Below the pieces are notes generated by a model. That model was not told the origin of the DNA, did not search any database, and was given only the letters and a program-made list of their open reading frames with translations. From JANXLO01 sp038231295 (lineage in GTDB: Bacteria; Armatimonadota; Chthonomonadetes; Chthonomonadales; Chthonomonadaceae), in contig JBBRLP010000008.1 of NCBI GenBank assembly GCA_038231295.1, forward strand, positions 12,149 to 76,148: a DNA stretch of 64,000 bases, given 5' to 3'. Positions 24,637 to 33,858 of this stretch are shown piece by piece; position 1 is the first letter of the stretch; the number at the start of each line of letters is the position of its first letter. Made by a program: the position numbers and the translations under genes.

Positions 24637-25737
24637 TCAATGTTTGCGCTTCTGCGGGATGACGACGGTGAGCGTCAGATCCGCCCGGTTACGGCTGACG
24701 ACCAGCAGCGGATCGTAGACGAACGGCTTTTTCGGGTCCCACAGGCCGTTGGATTCGATGGCCCGCTCGGCGTCTTCCCGCCGTCCGGGTTTCTGCTCCT
24801 TCTCGGCGTAGGCGAGAATGCTGATGGTCTGATCGTCGTGGGCGAACTTCTTGTCCACGACGAATTCACCCTCATAGCGTCCTCCGCCGGTGGGCGTCAG
24901 TTCCCAGCGCTGTCCGGTGTGGTTGTTGCGAGCGACCACAACCGCATAGACGGCGGGATCGGGCGGCGTGAGCAGTTTCGCCGTGATATGCACGATCTGT
25001 CCCGGCTCCGCGATGCTCGGCTCCATTCGCGCATGAGTGAAGTGCAGGTACTCCGTCTGGAATTTGGACGGTCTGTCGGATTCGGCGGAGGTCATCTCTA
25101 TCGGGTCGAGCCAGGCGGCCAGGGTCTTCTGCTGTTTGCCGCCCAGACGCAGTGTCTCCTGCTGAAGCCAGTAGACCCGTCCGATTTCGATAAGATCGTT
25201 GGAGTTCGGCGCGACGACTTTCATCAGCAGCGCACCGGGCTGTTTGCGCTGTTCGGTCGGTACGACACGATGACTGCGACCACGCGGTGTAAGCATGGTG
25301 AGGGCTTTATCCGCCACTGCCGTTCCCGCCGAGATTCCGCCCTTCATCAGCGGGTCACCGATAGTCGCGGATTCCGCAGAGGCGACGGCATGGACACCGG
25401 CGCGGACAGGATTATTGATGAAGCCGATGGCATCTCCCGTCAGGCGTATCGCTCCGGTAAACACATCGGCAATAAACCCCTTGCCTTTTTTGTGTTCCAG
25501 ATGCAGCGCCTGCTTCGGAACCGCGAGGGCATAGTTGCCCCCCTGATCGGTGCGGGTGTAGTCCACGACCTTGTTTGAGTCGTCGTAGACGGCGACGAAG
25601 GCATTGGGCAGAGGACGGCCATTGCCATCTACCACCTTGCCCGTCGCCCAGACGTATTCCGCTGTCTTGCCGGTTGTCGCTGCACAGGCGAGAACCGCCA
25701 GTGTTCCCACCAGGGCCAGACCCTTACGATTTGTCAT
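24637..25737 (-). CDS. Exported protein with carboxypeptidase-regulatory-like domain
   Basis: A 366-residue protein from ATG 25737, with GGAGAG 5 bp upstream. A signal peptide covers about 1-25. Residues 28-80 form a CarboxypepD_reg-like beta domain (ATGKVVDGNGRPLPNAFVAVYDD, then YTRTDQGGNYALAVP). The middle is unassigned. Residues about 235-310 look like a second beta sandwich (AEPGQIVHITAKLLTP, YEGEFVVDKKF). The specific function is not recognised. It stops 67 bp before the hemC start and may be separate. Confidence 0.75.
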   Translation of the reverse strand: MTNRKGLALVGTLAVLACAATTGKTAEYVWATGKVVDGNGRPLPNAFVAVYDDSNKVVDYTRTDQGGNYALAVPKQALHLEHKKGKGFIADVFTGAIRLTGDAIGFINNPVRAGVHAVASAESATIGDPLMKGGISAGTAVADKALTMLTPRGRSHRVVPTEQRKQPGALLMKVVAPNSNDLIEIGRVYWLQQETLRLGGKQQKTLAAWLDPIEMTSAESDRPSKFQTEYLHFTHARMEPSIAEPGQIVHITAKLLTPPDPAVYAVVVARNNHTGQRWELTPTGGGRYEGEFVVDKKFAHDDQTISILAYAEKEQKPGRREDAERAIESNGLWDPKKPFVYDPLLVVSRNRADLTLTVVIPQKRKH

Positions 25738-25790
25738 CTTGTCTCTCCGCACGTTACCGCCCTCCCTTACCACACTGGTTTAAACGGTTA

Positions 25791-27008
25791 CTAATCGCCT
25801 TCCTTCGTTTTGAGGCTGCTCGGATCACCGTTCCAGAAGGGGTCTTTTGGATTTGTCAGCACCGTCTTCGCGTCCACCGCGCCGGAGATCAGCATGATCT
25901 TGCCCTTCGGGTCCGCGGGAACGACGAAGAACGAGGGTGTCAGGGTGATATGGTTGATGATTCCGATGTAGTGGTCGTTCTTCACCCGTTCGCGCAGTGC
26001 GTCGCTCTCCATGTCCTTCTTGAATTTGGCCGTATCCAGTCCGAGACCTTTTGCCCACTCTACAAACCGATCCGGCGAGAACTGTTCGGCTTCCATGTCC
26101 TTCTGGTGTGCGAAAACGATGTCGTGCATCTCCCAGAACTTGCCCTGTTTGCCCGCCGCTTCGACCGATGTCGCCGCCTTGAGCGACCACGGGAATTTGC
26201 CGAGCGGATAGTTGCGGAACGTCAGACGATAACGATCCGGGAACTGTTTGAGCAGCGCATCTATTTCGGCGGAGGCGTCTTTGCAGTGCGGACACTGATA
26301 GTCCGCGAACTCGACAATAGTGTAGGGCGCATCTGCTTTGCCTTTATAGACCAGCCCATCCCGCAGAATCTCCTCGCGAGGATGGACAAAGATCGGATGA
26401 AGCTGAGTCACATCAACTTTTGCCCCTAACCCATTATCGGCAGCGGTATGGACGCGCTTCCACTGCTCGATGACTGTTGGGCCGTAGAGAAACGAGAGCA
26501 TGAAACCGATGAAGACCACCACGCCCGAAAGCATCTTCTGTTCGCCGGTCAGGGTGCGGCCAATGATGAGATAGTCGTAGGCGTTGACGAGAAAGATTGC
26601 CGTTACCGTGAGCGCCGAAGCGAAACACCAGGGACAGAACGTCAACAAGACGAACAGCACCGTGTACTGAAGCCACCACGAAATTCCGAAAGCGAGCAGG
26701 GAGATACCGAAAAGCGCCGCGCTCAACTGCTTCTCGTCCGGGCCGGGAGCGTTGCGGCCCGCGAGACTTCTAGCCCGCAGAATGCAGATGCCCACAAGGG
26801 TCAGGTACATACCCAGACCAATGACCGAAGTCGGAATCGGGCCGAGTTTACCATACCGACTTTCGATGGTTCCGTGACAGTCGCCTCCGAGGGCGCTGCA
26901 TCCGATGTCGGCGGCCGGAAAGAAATGCTCGTAGGTCAGCACGAGCGCGATGAGACAGCCCACAACCGCGAGGGCCAGCGTGATTTTGTTGAGAATTGCT
27001 CTGCTCAT
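25791..27008 (-). CDS. VKOR-DsbA fusion (vitamin K epoxide reductase with thioredoxin domain)
   Basis: A 405-residue membrane protein for oxidative disulfide formation. Residues 1-160 are a VKOR domain with four to five helices. The loop cysteines are in DIGCSALGGDC and the quinone-proximal pair is in FCPWCFAS. Residues about 215-395 are a DsbA/thioredoxin-like domain with the active site YQCPHCKDA and a cis-Pro region TLTPSFFV. Electrons would pass from substrate thiols through CPHC to CPWC and quinone. The start ATG 27008 is about 175 nt downstream of a strong promoter. It is not coupled to the neighbouring gene (53 bp gap). Confidence 0.93.
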   Translation of the reverse strand: MSRAILNKITLALAVVGCLIALVLTYEHFFPAADIGCSALGGDCHGTIESRYGKLGPIPTSVIGLGMYLTLVGICILRARSLAGRNAPGPDEKQLSAALFGISLLAFGISWWLQYTVLFVLLTFCPWCFASALTVTAIFLVNAYDYLIIGRTLTGEQKMLSGVVVFIGFMLSFLYGPTVIEQWKRVHTAADNGLGAKVDVTQLHPIFVHPREEILRDGLVYKGKADAPYTIVEFADYQCPHCKDASAEIDALLKQFPDRYRLTFRNYPLGKFPWSLKAATSVEAAGKQGKFWEMHDIVFAHQKDMEAEQFSPDRFVEWAKGLGLDTAKFKKDMESDALRERVKNDHYIGIINHITLTPSFFVVPADPKGKIMLISGAVDAKTVLTNPKDPFWNGDPSSLKTKEGD

Positions 27009-27191
27009 AGTGGAGACAAACCCTTTGCTAAAGACGGTCGGCTGCGAAACCCCGGTTGCAGAGCGCGAATTGGCTGCTGCGCGAGGGTAGCCCGAAAAGA
27101 GAGGAGTGAATGAAAGTTCACTTCTCTGTTCGGAGGTTTCGGCGAAGAGAGTTCCCGTCGGCCTGTCTTTTAGAAAAAGAAGACTGCATCC

Positions 27192-27200
27192 ATTATATCA
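27192..27200 (-). promoter_or_regulatory. Extended -10 promoter of the VKOR-DsbA gene
   Basis: On the minus strand TGATATAAT is a perfect extended -10. It implies a leader of about 175 nt (27009-27185) in which I see no gene. Confidence 0.65.
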
Positions 27201-27242
27201 CGCAACCTGCACCGTCCGGCAAATCGTATCAGAAAAGAAGAG

Positions 27243-27272
27243 GGGAGGACGCCGGTGACTGCGCGTCCTCCC
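27243..27272 (-). terminator. Terminator of the peroxiredoxin gene
   Basis: On the minus strand GGGAGGACGC pairs with GCGTCCTCCC (10 bp, 10-nt loop), followed by CTCTTCTTTTC. It lies about 30 bp after the peroxiredoxin stop. Confidence 0.75.
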
Positions 27273-27300
27273 TCATAATGAGTGGTAACAGGCCGTAAGG

Positions 27301-27960
27301 TTACAGAGACTTTTTGGAGAAGTACCAGTCCGTCGCTTCGACGTTGGTGTCTTCCATACGCTTCTCCGCGCCTTCGGAGGTCATCGGAGCGGGAACAATC
27401 ACCTTCTCGCCCGGCTGCCAGTTGCAGGGCGTGGCAACCCCGTTCTTGTCCGAGGTCTGAAGCGCGGTCACGAGGCGGTAGATTTCGTCTACATTGCGGC
27501 CATTGGTGAGCGGGTAGTAGATCATAGCGCGAACGATGCCTTTGTCGTCAATCACGAACACGCAACGCACCGTCGCGGTGCTGCTGGCTCCCGGATGGAC
27601 CATGCCGTACAGAGTGGCAACTTTCATGTCAAGGTCGGCGATCATCGGGTAGGGGATTTTGACGCCAAAGTTCTGCTCCATGCTTCGCGCCCAGGCGATG
27701 TGGGAGTAGACGCTGTCAATGCTCAGGCCGAGCAGTTGCGTGTCGAGCTGCTTGAAGTCCTCGGAACGGCGGGCGAACTCCACCAGTTCCGTCGTGCAGA
27801 CAGGGGTGAAGTCGGCGGGGTGCGAAAACAGCACGACCCATTTGCCCTTGAGGCTGGAAAGCGTGAGCGGGCCGTGCGTGGTCTGCGCCGTGAAGTCCGG
27901 GGCCGGTTCATTCAGACGCGGAAGAGATCGCGGCGCTGCCTGTGTGGTATCTTCCGACAT
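27301..27960 (-). CDS. Peroxiredoxin (Prx6/1-Cys type)
   Basis: A 219-residue protein from ATG 27960 with GGAGAAGGA upstream. The peroxidatic motif is HPADFTPVCTTELVEFA (PxxxTxxC). The Prx6 length and C-terminal domain are present (MIYYPLTNGRNVDEIYRLV, then TPCNWQPGEKV). It reduces hydrogen peroxide and alkyl hydroperoxides in the cytoplasm. A second cysteine in TPCNW sits where the archaeal-type Prx6 enzymes vary, so the resolving mechanism is open. It is monocistronic with its own terminator. Confidence 0.95.
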   Translation of the reverse strand: MSEDTTQAAPRSLPRLNEPAPDFTAQTTHGPLTLSSLKGKWVVLFSHPADFTPVCTTELVEFARRSEDFKQLDTQLLGLSIDSVYSHIAWARSMEQNFGVKIPYPMIADLDMKVATLYGMVHPGASSTATVRCVFVIDDKGIVRAMIYYPLTNGRNVDEIYRLVTALQTSDKNGVATPCNWQPGEKVIVPAPMTSEGAEKRMEDTNVEATDWYFSKKSL

Positions 27961-28135
27961 GGTTCCTTCTCCTTTGGTTCTCGTGAAAACGTTGCCGGGC
28001 GTCTGGCCCGGACTCAAGCAGAGGCGGCATTGCCAATCTTTAGTTATTCGGTCAATATTATAACCTTTGGGCTGTCCGGTGTCAAGAGCAAGACCGCAGT
28101 CAGAATAGTTCGGAATGGGGTACGCTGAATCTATT

Positions 28136-29407
28136 ATGTCCACTGAACCGTCGTTTTCCTCCCTTCGCACCCGTCCGGGAAGCTTCCTGACTGCCATTCT
28201 GGAGAACGTCCAGAGCGCGTTCCGCGCCTTGCGCCTCAATCCGCTCCGCTCCGCGCTGACGATGTCGGGAATCATCGTCGGCGTCATGGCGATTGTCACG
28301 ATTGTCGCGATACTCCAGGGCGTTCGCGTCGAGATCGGCAAGCAGGTGCAGGGTCTGGGGGCGAATCTGGTGATGATCGTGCCGAGCAAACTCGACGAGA
28401 ACGGGCAGCCCAATCCCGCGTCGCTGATCGGTATCTCCTCGCTGACGGAAAATGACGTGGTGAAACTGTCGCAGATACCCGGCATCGCGAAAATCTCGCC
28501 TGTCTCCATCGTGGCCGGAGAGGTGGACTACAAGGAAGGCAGCGAGAACAAAATAACCTATCCCTTCGTTGTCGGCACCAATAAGGCCGGGGTCGTCATG
28601 AACCCGACTCCGATGGCGGAGGGACGCTACTTCGAGGACAACGAAGAGTTTGTCTGTATTCTCGCCTCCAAGCCCCGTAAGGAGCTATTCGGCGACGGCC
28701 CTGCGGTTGGCAAGACCGTAAAAATTCAGAATCACGACTGGAAAGTGGTTGGCGTGTTGAATAAGCCGAGCGGGGATGGTTCTCTGGGCGCAACGATGCT
28801 TGGCCTCAATACCCTCGTCTATCTGCCGGTTACGACCGCCCGCAAAGAGATACCCGGTTCTCAGGTCAACCGCATCGCCCTCCAGACCGACTATCAGCAT
28901 CCCGCCGAGAAGATGATCGCGCAGATGAACGCAACGCTGCTCGCCCAGCATCACGGCAAAGAGGACTTCGGCGTTCTGACCCAGGAACGCGGACTCGCCC
29001 TCGTCATACGCATTCTCGCGCTCGCCCAGGAACTCCTCGTCCTGCTCGCCGCCATCTCCCTATTCGTCGCGGGCATCGGCATCATGAATATCATGCTGGT
29101 CACCGTGACGGAGCGCACCCGCGAGATTGGTATTCGCAAGACGGTCGGCGCACGTCAGAGCGATATTTTTCTCCAGTTCCTCATCGAATCGGTGACGCTT
29201 TCGCTGCTCGGCGGCGGGGTCGGTCTCCTCATCTCCGCGCTCATCTGCGCCATCATCGCTCGTGCTTCCCTGCTGACTCCCATTCTGACTCCGGGCCTCG
29301 TCGTCATGGCGCTGGCCGTCTGCACGGTCGTCGGAATGATTTTCGGCGTCACGCCCGCTGTCCGCGCCGCCCGCCTCAACCCGATTGACGCCCTCCGCCA
29401 CGAATAG
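28136..29407 (+). CDS. MacB/FtsX-type ABC transporter permease
   Basis: A protein of 423 residues from ATG 28136; an ATG seven codons earlier is possible and neither has a clear ribosome site. Layout is MacB-like: one helix near 35-60 (RSALTMSGIIVGVMAIVTIV), a large periplasmic domain (about 65-285), then three helices, the last followed by the FtsX motif PAVRAARLNPIDALRHE. TERTREIGIRKTVGARQSDI is the family coupling region. No ATPase or adaptor is encoded next to it, so it must pair with proteins elsewhere. Confidence 0.9.
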   Translation: MSTEPSFSSLRTRPGSFLTAILENVQSAFRALRLNPLRSALTMSGIIVGVMAIVTIVAILQGVRVEIGKQVQGLGANLVMIVPSKLDENGQPNPASLIGISSLTENDVVKLSQIPGIAKISPVSIVAGEVDYKEGSENKITYPFVVGTNKAGVVMNPTPMAEGRYFEDNEEFVCILASKPRKELFGDGPAVGKTVKIQNHDWKVVGVLNKPSGDGSLGATMLGLNTLVYLPVTTARKEIPGSQVNRIALQTDYQHPAEKMIAQMNATLLAQHHGKEDFGVLTQERGLALVIRILALAQELLVLLAAISLFVAGIGIMNIMLVTVTERTREIGIRKTVGARQSDIFLQFLIESVTLSLLGGGVGLLISALICAIIARASLLTPILTPGLVVMALAVCTVVGMIFGVTPAVRAARLNPIDALRHE

Positions 29408-29449
29408 TGTGGGCCAGTCTTCACATCTAATAGACAAATCACATAGAGG

Positions 29450-29490
29450 TCGCACAAGCTGCCATTGGATTCCCGCTTGCATTTGTGCGA
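29450..29490 (+). terminator. Possible hairpin after the ABC permease
   Basis: TCGCACAA (29450-29457) pairs with TTGTGCGA (29483-29490) across 25 nt, about 43 bp after the stop. There is no T-run. Confidence 0.35.
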
Positions 29491-29544
29491 TGTTCAAGTG
29501 GTTTGACTATAAATTGTAATTCTCCCGATTTGCGAATCTACCCC

Positions 29545-29573
29545 TTGACATAGGTGGAGAGATAGCCTATAAT
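29545..29573 (+). promoter_or_regulatory. Consensus sigma-70-type promoter of hppA
   Basis: A perfect TTGACA (29545-29550) and a perfect TATAAT (29568-29573) are 17 bp apart. The predicted TSS is near 29580, giving a leader of about 70 nt. This suggests high constitutive expression. Confidence 0.88.
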
Positions 29574-29650
29574 TCTGACAGCCTGTGCAGATTAGAACGT
29601 GCGTAAAATCAGAATAGGTCACCTATTATATTCAGGAGTGTCCAAACTTT

Positions 29651-32185
29651 ATGATGGCAAGACTCGAACGGCCGGTCTTTAGGCAAGACAGAACAGCCGG
29701 AGGGAGAATATTCAGGCGGCTCCCCGGCATTCTCGTGTGGTTACTCTTGCTGCTGGCGCGTCCGGCTTCAGCAGGTGAGGCAACCGTCCTGCCTCCTTTC
29801 GGACAGAGTGAGATGAATCTGATCCTGACTGCTCTGGCGGCAGGTGTGCTCTCGGTGATCGTAGGGCTTGTCTGGTATCGGTCTGTCGCGAGTGAGAGCG
29901 CTGGCACGGCCAAAATGCAGGAGGTAGGGCAGGCGATCCGCGACGGCGCGCTGGCCTATCTGCAGCAGCAGGTGCGCACGATGTCGGTGCTGGTCGTCAT
30001 CATTGCGCTTGGCCTTTTCTTCCTCTACAAAGGGCAGTCGGAACTCGGTTACGGCCTCAGCGAGGCGCTGGGAGTCGCGCTCTTCTTTGTGCTCGGGGTG
30101 GGGGCCTCCTATGCCGCAGGCTATGTCGGGATGGGAATGGCGACCATTGCCAATCAGCGCACTGCGGAGAAGGCGCGTACGACGTTCAAGGGCGCCCTGG
30201 AGACCGCGTTTCGTGCAGGCGCGGTCTCGGGGATGCTGACAGTCGGGTTCGGCCTGATCGGCGCCTGCACCGTGTTTTTATGCTACCGGGAGAGGTCGCC
30301 CTTGATTCTGGTCGGCTTCGGCTTCGGCGGCTCTCTGGCCGCGCTTTTCATGCGTGTCGGCGGCGGAATCTTCACCAAAGCGGCGGATGTGGGGGCAGAC
30401 CTGGTCGGCAAGGTCGAATCGGGGATTCCGGAGGACGATCCGCGCAACCCGGCCACGATCGCCGACAATGTCGGTGACCATGTCGGAGACTGCGCCGGGA
30501 TGGCGGCGGACGTCTTCGAGAGCTATGTGGTGACCCTGGTCGCGGCGATCATTCTCGCCGCGGCGATCATCCCCTTCGTCAAAGGGGAGACCTCCGCGAA
30601 CCTGGTCAGCAGCGCGCTCCATCTGATCATGTATCCACTGATCCTGTGTGCGGTCGGCGTGGTCGCGTCTATCCTCGGTGTCCTGGTCGTCAAAGGCGAA
30701 GACCGGGAGAGCATGGACCCCATGCAGCCGATCAACCATGGATTTCGGGCCACCGCACTGCTCGCCTCGCTCTTCTTCGGCATCGGCTCCTATTTCTACT
30801 TCGGCAACCGGATCGAGATCCCCACGCCGACCGGGAACCTGCCTGTCCATTGGTGGCAGTTCTTTCTCTGCACCTTCTTCGGCATCCTGCTGGCGATGGT
30901 GATCGGCTGGCTGACGGAATACTTCACCTCCACGGAGAAGAAACCGGTGACCGAGATCGCCTACCACTCCCGCACCGGAGCGGCCACGATGATCATCTCC
31001 GGCTTCTCCTTCGGACTGGAGAGCTCCGTCTGGAGCGTGGTCGCGATCGTCATCGCCCTGATGGCGTCGCTCTGGGTCTTCAACGGCAACATCCTGCTGG
31101 CCGCCTACGGCACCGCGCTCTCCGGTCTGGGCCTTCTGACCACGACCGGCTACATTCTGGCGATGGACACCTTCGGGCCGATCACTGACAACGCCAACGG
31201 AATCTTCGCGATGTCAGGCGTACTGGAAGAGGACCGGGCGAGCGGTAAGCTCATGACCGCGGGAGGTATCTCCAGTGATCGGATCATCGGGCGTCTGGAT
31301 GCGGTCGGCAATACGACCAAGGCGCTGACGAAAGGCTTCGCCATCTGCACGGCGGTCATCGCCTCGGTGGCGATGTTCCGATCGTTCATGACGGATGCCC
31401 ATCTGCTGCCGCCTCTCGATACCGCGGAGTGGGCGCGGAATCTCCAGGAGGGGCGGATATTCGGTATCCCGCTAGACGTGCCGGAGGTGTTTGTCGGGCT
31501 GCTGATCGGGGCGGCGGCGCCCTACCTCTTCTCGGCTTTCGCCATCAATGCCGTCAGCCGTGCCGCTTCCCAACTCATCGAAGAGGTGCGGGCGCAGTTC
31601 CGCAACGATCCGGGGATCATGGATGGGACGAGCAAGCCGGACTATGCCCGCTGTGTCGCCATTGTAACGGCGGCGGCGCAGAAGGAACTGCTCGCACCGG
31701 GCATTCTCGCCATTGCTCTGCCGATCCTGGTCGGTTTCGGCCTGGGCTTCCGCAGACCCGACGTGGGGGCGGCGGCGCTGGGCGGCTATCTCGCCGGAGC
31801 GATTGCCAGCGGACAGTTGCTGGCAGTCCTCCTCTCCAACTCCGGCGGCGCCTGGGACAACGCCAAGAAGAAGATCGAAGACGGTCTTTTCGGCGGAAAA
31901 GGGACGAAGAACCATGAGGCGAGCGTCATCTGCGATACCGTCGGCGATCCCTTCAAGGACACGGCAGGGCCAGCGCTAAACCCGCTCATTAAGGTTATGA
32001 ACCTGACGGGGATCCTCATCGCGGGCATCGTCATTCAGGACATCGCGGTCAGCACCCGAATCGTCGTCGTCAGCGTCTCCGCCGTCTGTCTGATCGGGGC
32101 GGTCATGTTCAGCAAGCGCGGATCGATTGTGGACGATCAGTCCCTCATAGCCTCGCCTCCCACGCCCCCGGCCCTGACGGAGTAG
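29651..32185 (+). CDS. hppA: Membrane H+-translocating pyrophosphatase
   Basis: The enzyme couples pyrophosphate hydrolysis to ion pumping. It has 844 residues, longer than the usual bacterial 660-770 because of an N-terminal hydrophobic extension (about 25-42) and a Pro-rich tail. About 16 helices follow. Catalytic signatures include TKAADVGADLVGKVE, IADNVGDHVGDCAGMAADVF and SNSGGAWDNAKK. The segment GNTTKALTKG has Lys where K+-dependent enzymes have Ala, which points to a K+-independent, proton-pumping type. ATG 29651 and ATG 29654 are adjacent; the AGGAG lies about 13 bp upstream. A terminator follows. Confidence 0.96.
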   Translation: MMARLERPVFRQDRTAGGRIFRRLPGILVWLLLLLARPASAGEATVLPPFGQSEMNLILTALAAGVLSVIVGLVWYRSVASESAGTAKMQEVGQAIRDGALAYLQQQVRTMSVLVVIIALGLFFLYKGQSELGYGLSEALGVALFFVLGVGASYAAGYVGMGMATIANQRTAEKARTTFKGALETAFRAGAVSGMLTVGFGLIGACTVFLCYRERSPLILVGFGFGGSLAALFMRVGGGIFTKAADVGADLVGKVESGIPEDDPRNPATIADNVGDHVGDCAGMAADVFESYVVTLVAAIILAAAIIPFVKGETSANLVSSALHLIMYPLILCAVGVVASILGVLVVKGEDRESMDPMQPINHGFRATALLASLFFGIGSYFYFGNRIEIPTPTGNLPVHWWQFFLCTFFGILLAMVIGWLTEYFTSTEKKPVTEIAYHSRTGAATMIISGFSFGLESSVWSVVAIVIALMASLWVFNGNILLAAYGTALSGLGLLTTTGYILAMDTFGPITDNANGIFAMSGVLEEDRASGKLMTAGGISSDRIIGRLDAVGNTTKALTKGFAICTAVIASVAMFRSFMTDAHLLPPLDTAEWARNLQEGRIFGIPLDVPEVFVGLLIGAAAPYLFSAFAINAVSRAASQLIEEVRAQFRNDPGIMDGTSKPDYARCVAIVTAAAQKELLAPGILAIALPILVGFGLGFRRPDVGAAALGGYLAGAIASGQLLAVLLSNSGGAWDNAKKKIEDGLFGGKGTKNHEASVICDTVGDPFKDTAGPALNPLIKVMNLTGILIAGIVIQDIAVSTRIVVVSVSAVCLIGAVMFSKRGSIVDDQSLIASPPTPPALTE

Positions 32186-32213
32186 GCGCTCCCTCCCGAA
32201 TGCGTTTCTCATC

Positions 32214-32253
32214 GCCTGAGACCTTCGTATCCGCGAACGTCTCAGGCTTTTTT
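32214..32253 (+). terminator. Rho-independent terminator of hppA
   Basis: GCCTGAGAC (32214-32222) pairs with GTCTCAGGC (32239-32247), followed by six T. Confidence 0.88.
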
Positions 32254-32384
32254 GCCTGTAGCCTCCTGCAATCGTGCGGTAGAGAAACTTTTCGCAGTTT
32301 TGGCGCGTTGGAAAATAGGCTTTGTCGTCTATCAGAGCAGAGACGAAACCAAAAAGGACCTTATTGCAGCAAGGAGACATTTTG

Positions 32385-33797
32385 ATGAACTTCCTCCCGC
32401 CTTACCGCATCGGAACCATTACGTCCGGGATAGTGCTGTCTGCCATTCCTCTGTGTCTGATAGGGGCCGTCGCTTCTGCCCAGACCGCGAAGAGCGGGAA
32501 TGTAAAAGGCCATTCCGTAGCGGCAGCCGCGAAACCGGACACGGTGAAGGCAACGACGCTTACGGGCGCAGCCGCGCTTGGCGACTGGACGACGGACGCA
32601 CCCGGTGTCCGCCGCCGAATCACGCTTAGAGAACTTCCCGCGGCGTATTCTACACCGTCTGTAGACCGAGGCCCGCGTATCGTCCCGAAACCCGACGGAG
32701 CCTGGCCGAAAGTTCCTGTGGGGTTCGTGCTGACGGAGTACGCTGCCGATTTCGACAATCCCCGCCAGATTACGACCGCTCCCAACGGAGACATCTTCGT
32801 CGTCGAAAGCAATCCCGGACGGGTCAAAGTGCTGCGAGACACCAAAGGGACGGGGAAGCCGGAGAGCGTCGGCGTCTTCGCGGGCGACCTCGTGAAGCCC
32901 TTCGGCATCGCCTTCTACCCTCCCGGCCCCAATCCGCGTTATGTCTATATTGGCAACACCGACAGCGTGGTGCGCTTCCCCTACAAGAACGGCGATCTGA
33001 AAGCAAGCGGCATGGCAGAGACGATCGTGGACAACCTTCCCGGCGGCGGGCAACTCCGCGGCGGAGGACACTGGACTCGCGACGTGAAGTTTTCCAGCGA
33101 CGGCAAACGGATGTTCGTCTCGGTCGGCTCTCTGACGAACGTACATGAAAAGGACGTGGAGGAGGACCGCCGGGCCGATATTCTGGTGTTCACACCGGAA
33201 GGCAAGAACGAGCGCATCTTCGCGTCCGGCATTCGGAACGCAGTCGGACTGGCGGTGCATCCGGTGACCGGGCAGCTCTGGGCCTCCGTCAACGAGCGCG
33301 ACGGCCTGGGCGATGATCTCGTACCGGACTATGTCACGCACGTTGAGGAGGGTGGCTTCTATGGCTGGCCCTGGTTCTATATGGGCGGTCATGCGGACGA
33401 GCGTGCCGTCAATCCGCGCCCGGAACTGAAGGACAAAGTGCTTACCCCGGATGTCCTGTTACAGTCGCATATGGCCTCGCTCGGCATGACCTTCTACACG
33501 GGCAAGCAGTTCCCGAAAGAGTATGCGCTTGAGGGCTTTGCCGCCGAACACGGCTCCTGGAATCGCGCCCATCGGACAGGCTACAAAGTCGTGCGGATTC
33601 CCATGCAGGACGGCAAGGCGACCGGGGAGTTTGAGGATTTCGTAACGGGTTTCGTTACGCTGGACGGAGATGTCTGGGGCCGTCCGGTCGGGGTGACCGT
33701 CGCGAATGACGGCGCACTGCTCTTCACGGATGACATTCAGAACAAAATCTGGCGTGTCGCTTATGTCGGAACAAAGAAGACCGCTTCCGTGCGGTAG
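32385..33797 (+). CDS. L-sorbosone dehydrogenase-like (PQQ-type) beta-propeller protein
   Basis: A 470-residue protein from ATG 32385, with AAGGAG 8 bp upstream. It has a signal peptide (about 1-32), an Ala/Lys-rich spacer and then a beta-propeller of the soluble aldose/sorbosone dehydrogenase family. Propeller repeats include DFDNPRQITTAPNGDIFVVE, RGGGHWTRDVKFSSDGKRM and HPVTGQLWASVNERDGLGDD. The typical YGWPWFYMGGH and EHGSWNR motifs follow. It should oxidise sugars or aldehydes outside the membrane if PQQ is supplied; no PQQ synthesis genes are in the window. It is followed 61 bp later by a pseudopilin on the same strand. Confidence 0.88.
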   Translation: MNFLPPYRIGTITSGIVLSAIPLCLIGAVASAQTAKSGNVKGHSVAAAAKPDTVKATTLTGAAALGDWTTDAPGVRRRITLRELPAAYSTPSVDRGPRIVPKPDGAWPKVPVGFVLTEYAADFDNPRQITTAPNGDIFVVESNPGRVKVLRDTKGTGKPESVGVFAGDLVKPFGIAFYPPGPNPRYVYIGNTDSVVRFPYKNGDLKASGMAETIVDNLPGGGQLRGGGHWTRDVKFSSDGKRMFVSVGSLTNVHEKDVEEDRRADILVFTPEGKNERIFASGIRNAVGLAVHPVTGQLWASVNERDGLGDDLVPDYVTHVEEGGFYGWPWFYMGGHADERAVNPRPELKDKVLTPDVLLQSHMASLGMTFYTGKQFPKEYALEGFAAEHGSWNRAHRTGYKVVRIPMQDGKATGEFEDFVTGFVTLDGDVWGRPVGVTVANDGALLFTDDIQNKIWRVAYVGTKKTASVR

Positions 33798-33858
33798 AGG
33801 CTTGACAGCAAGAGGCCGATGTCTGGATGTACCTGTTTTGGCTGAGGAGGAAGAGATC

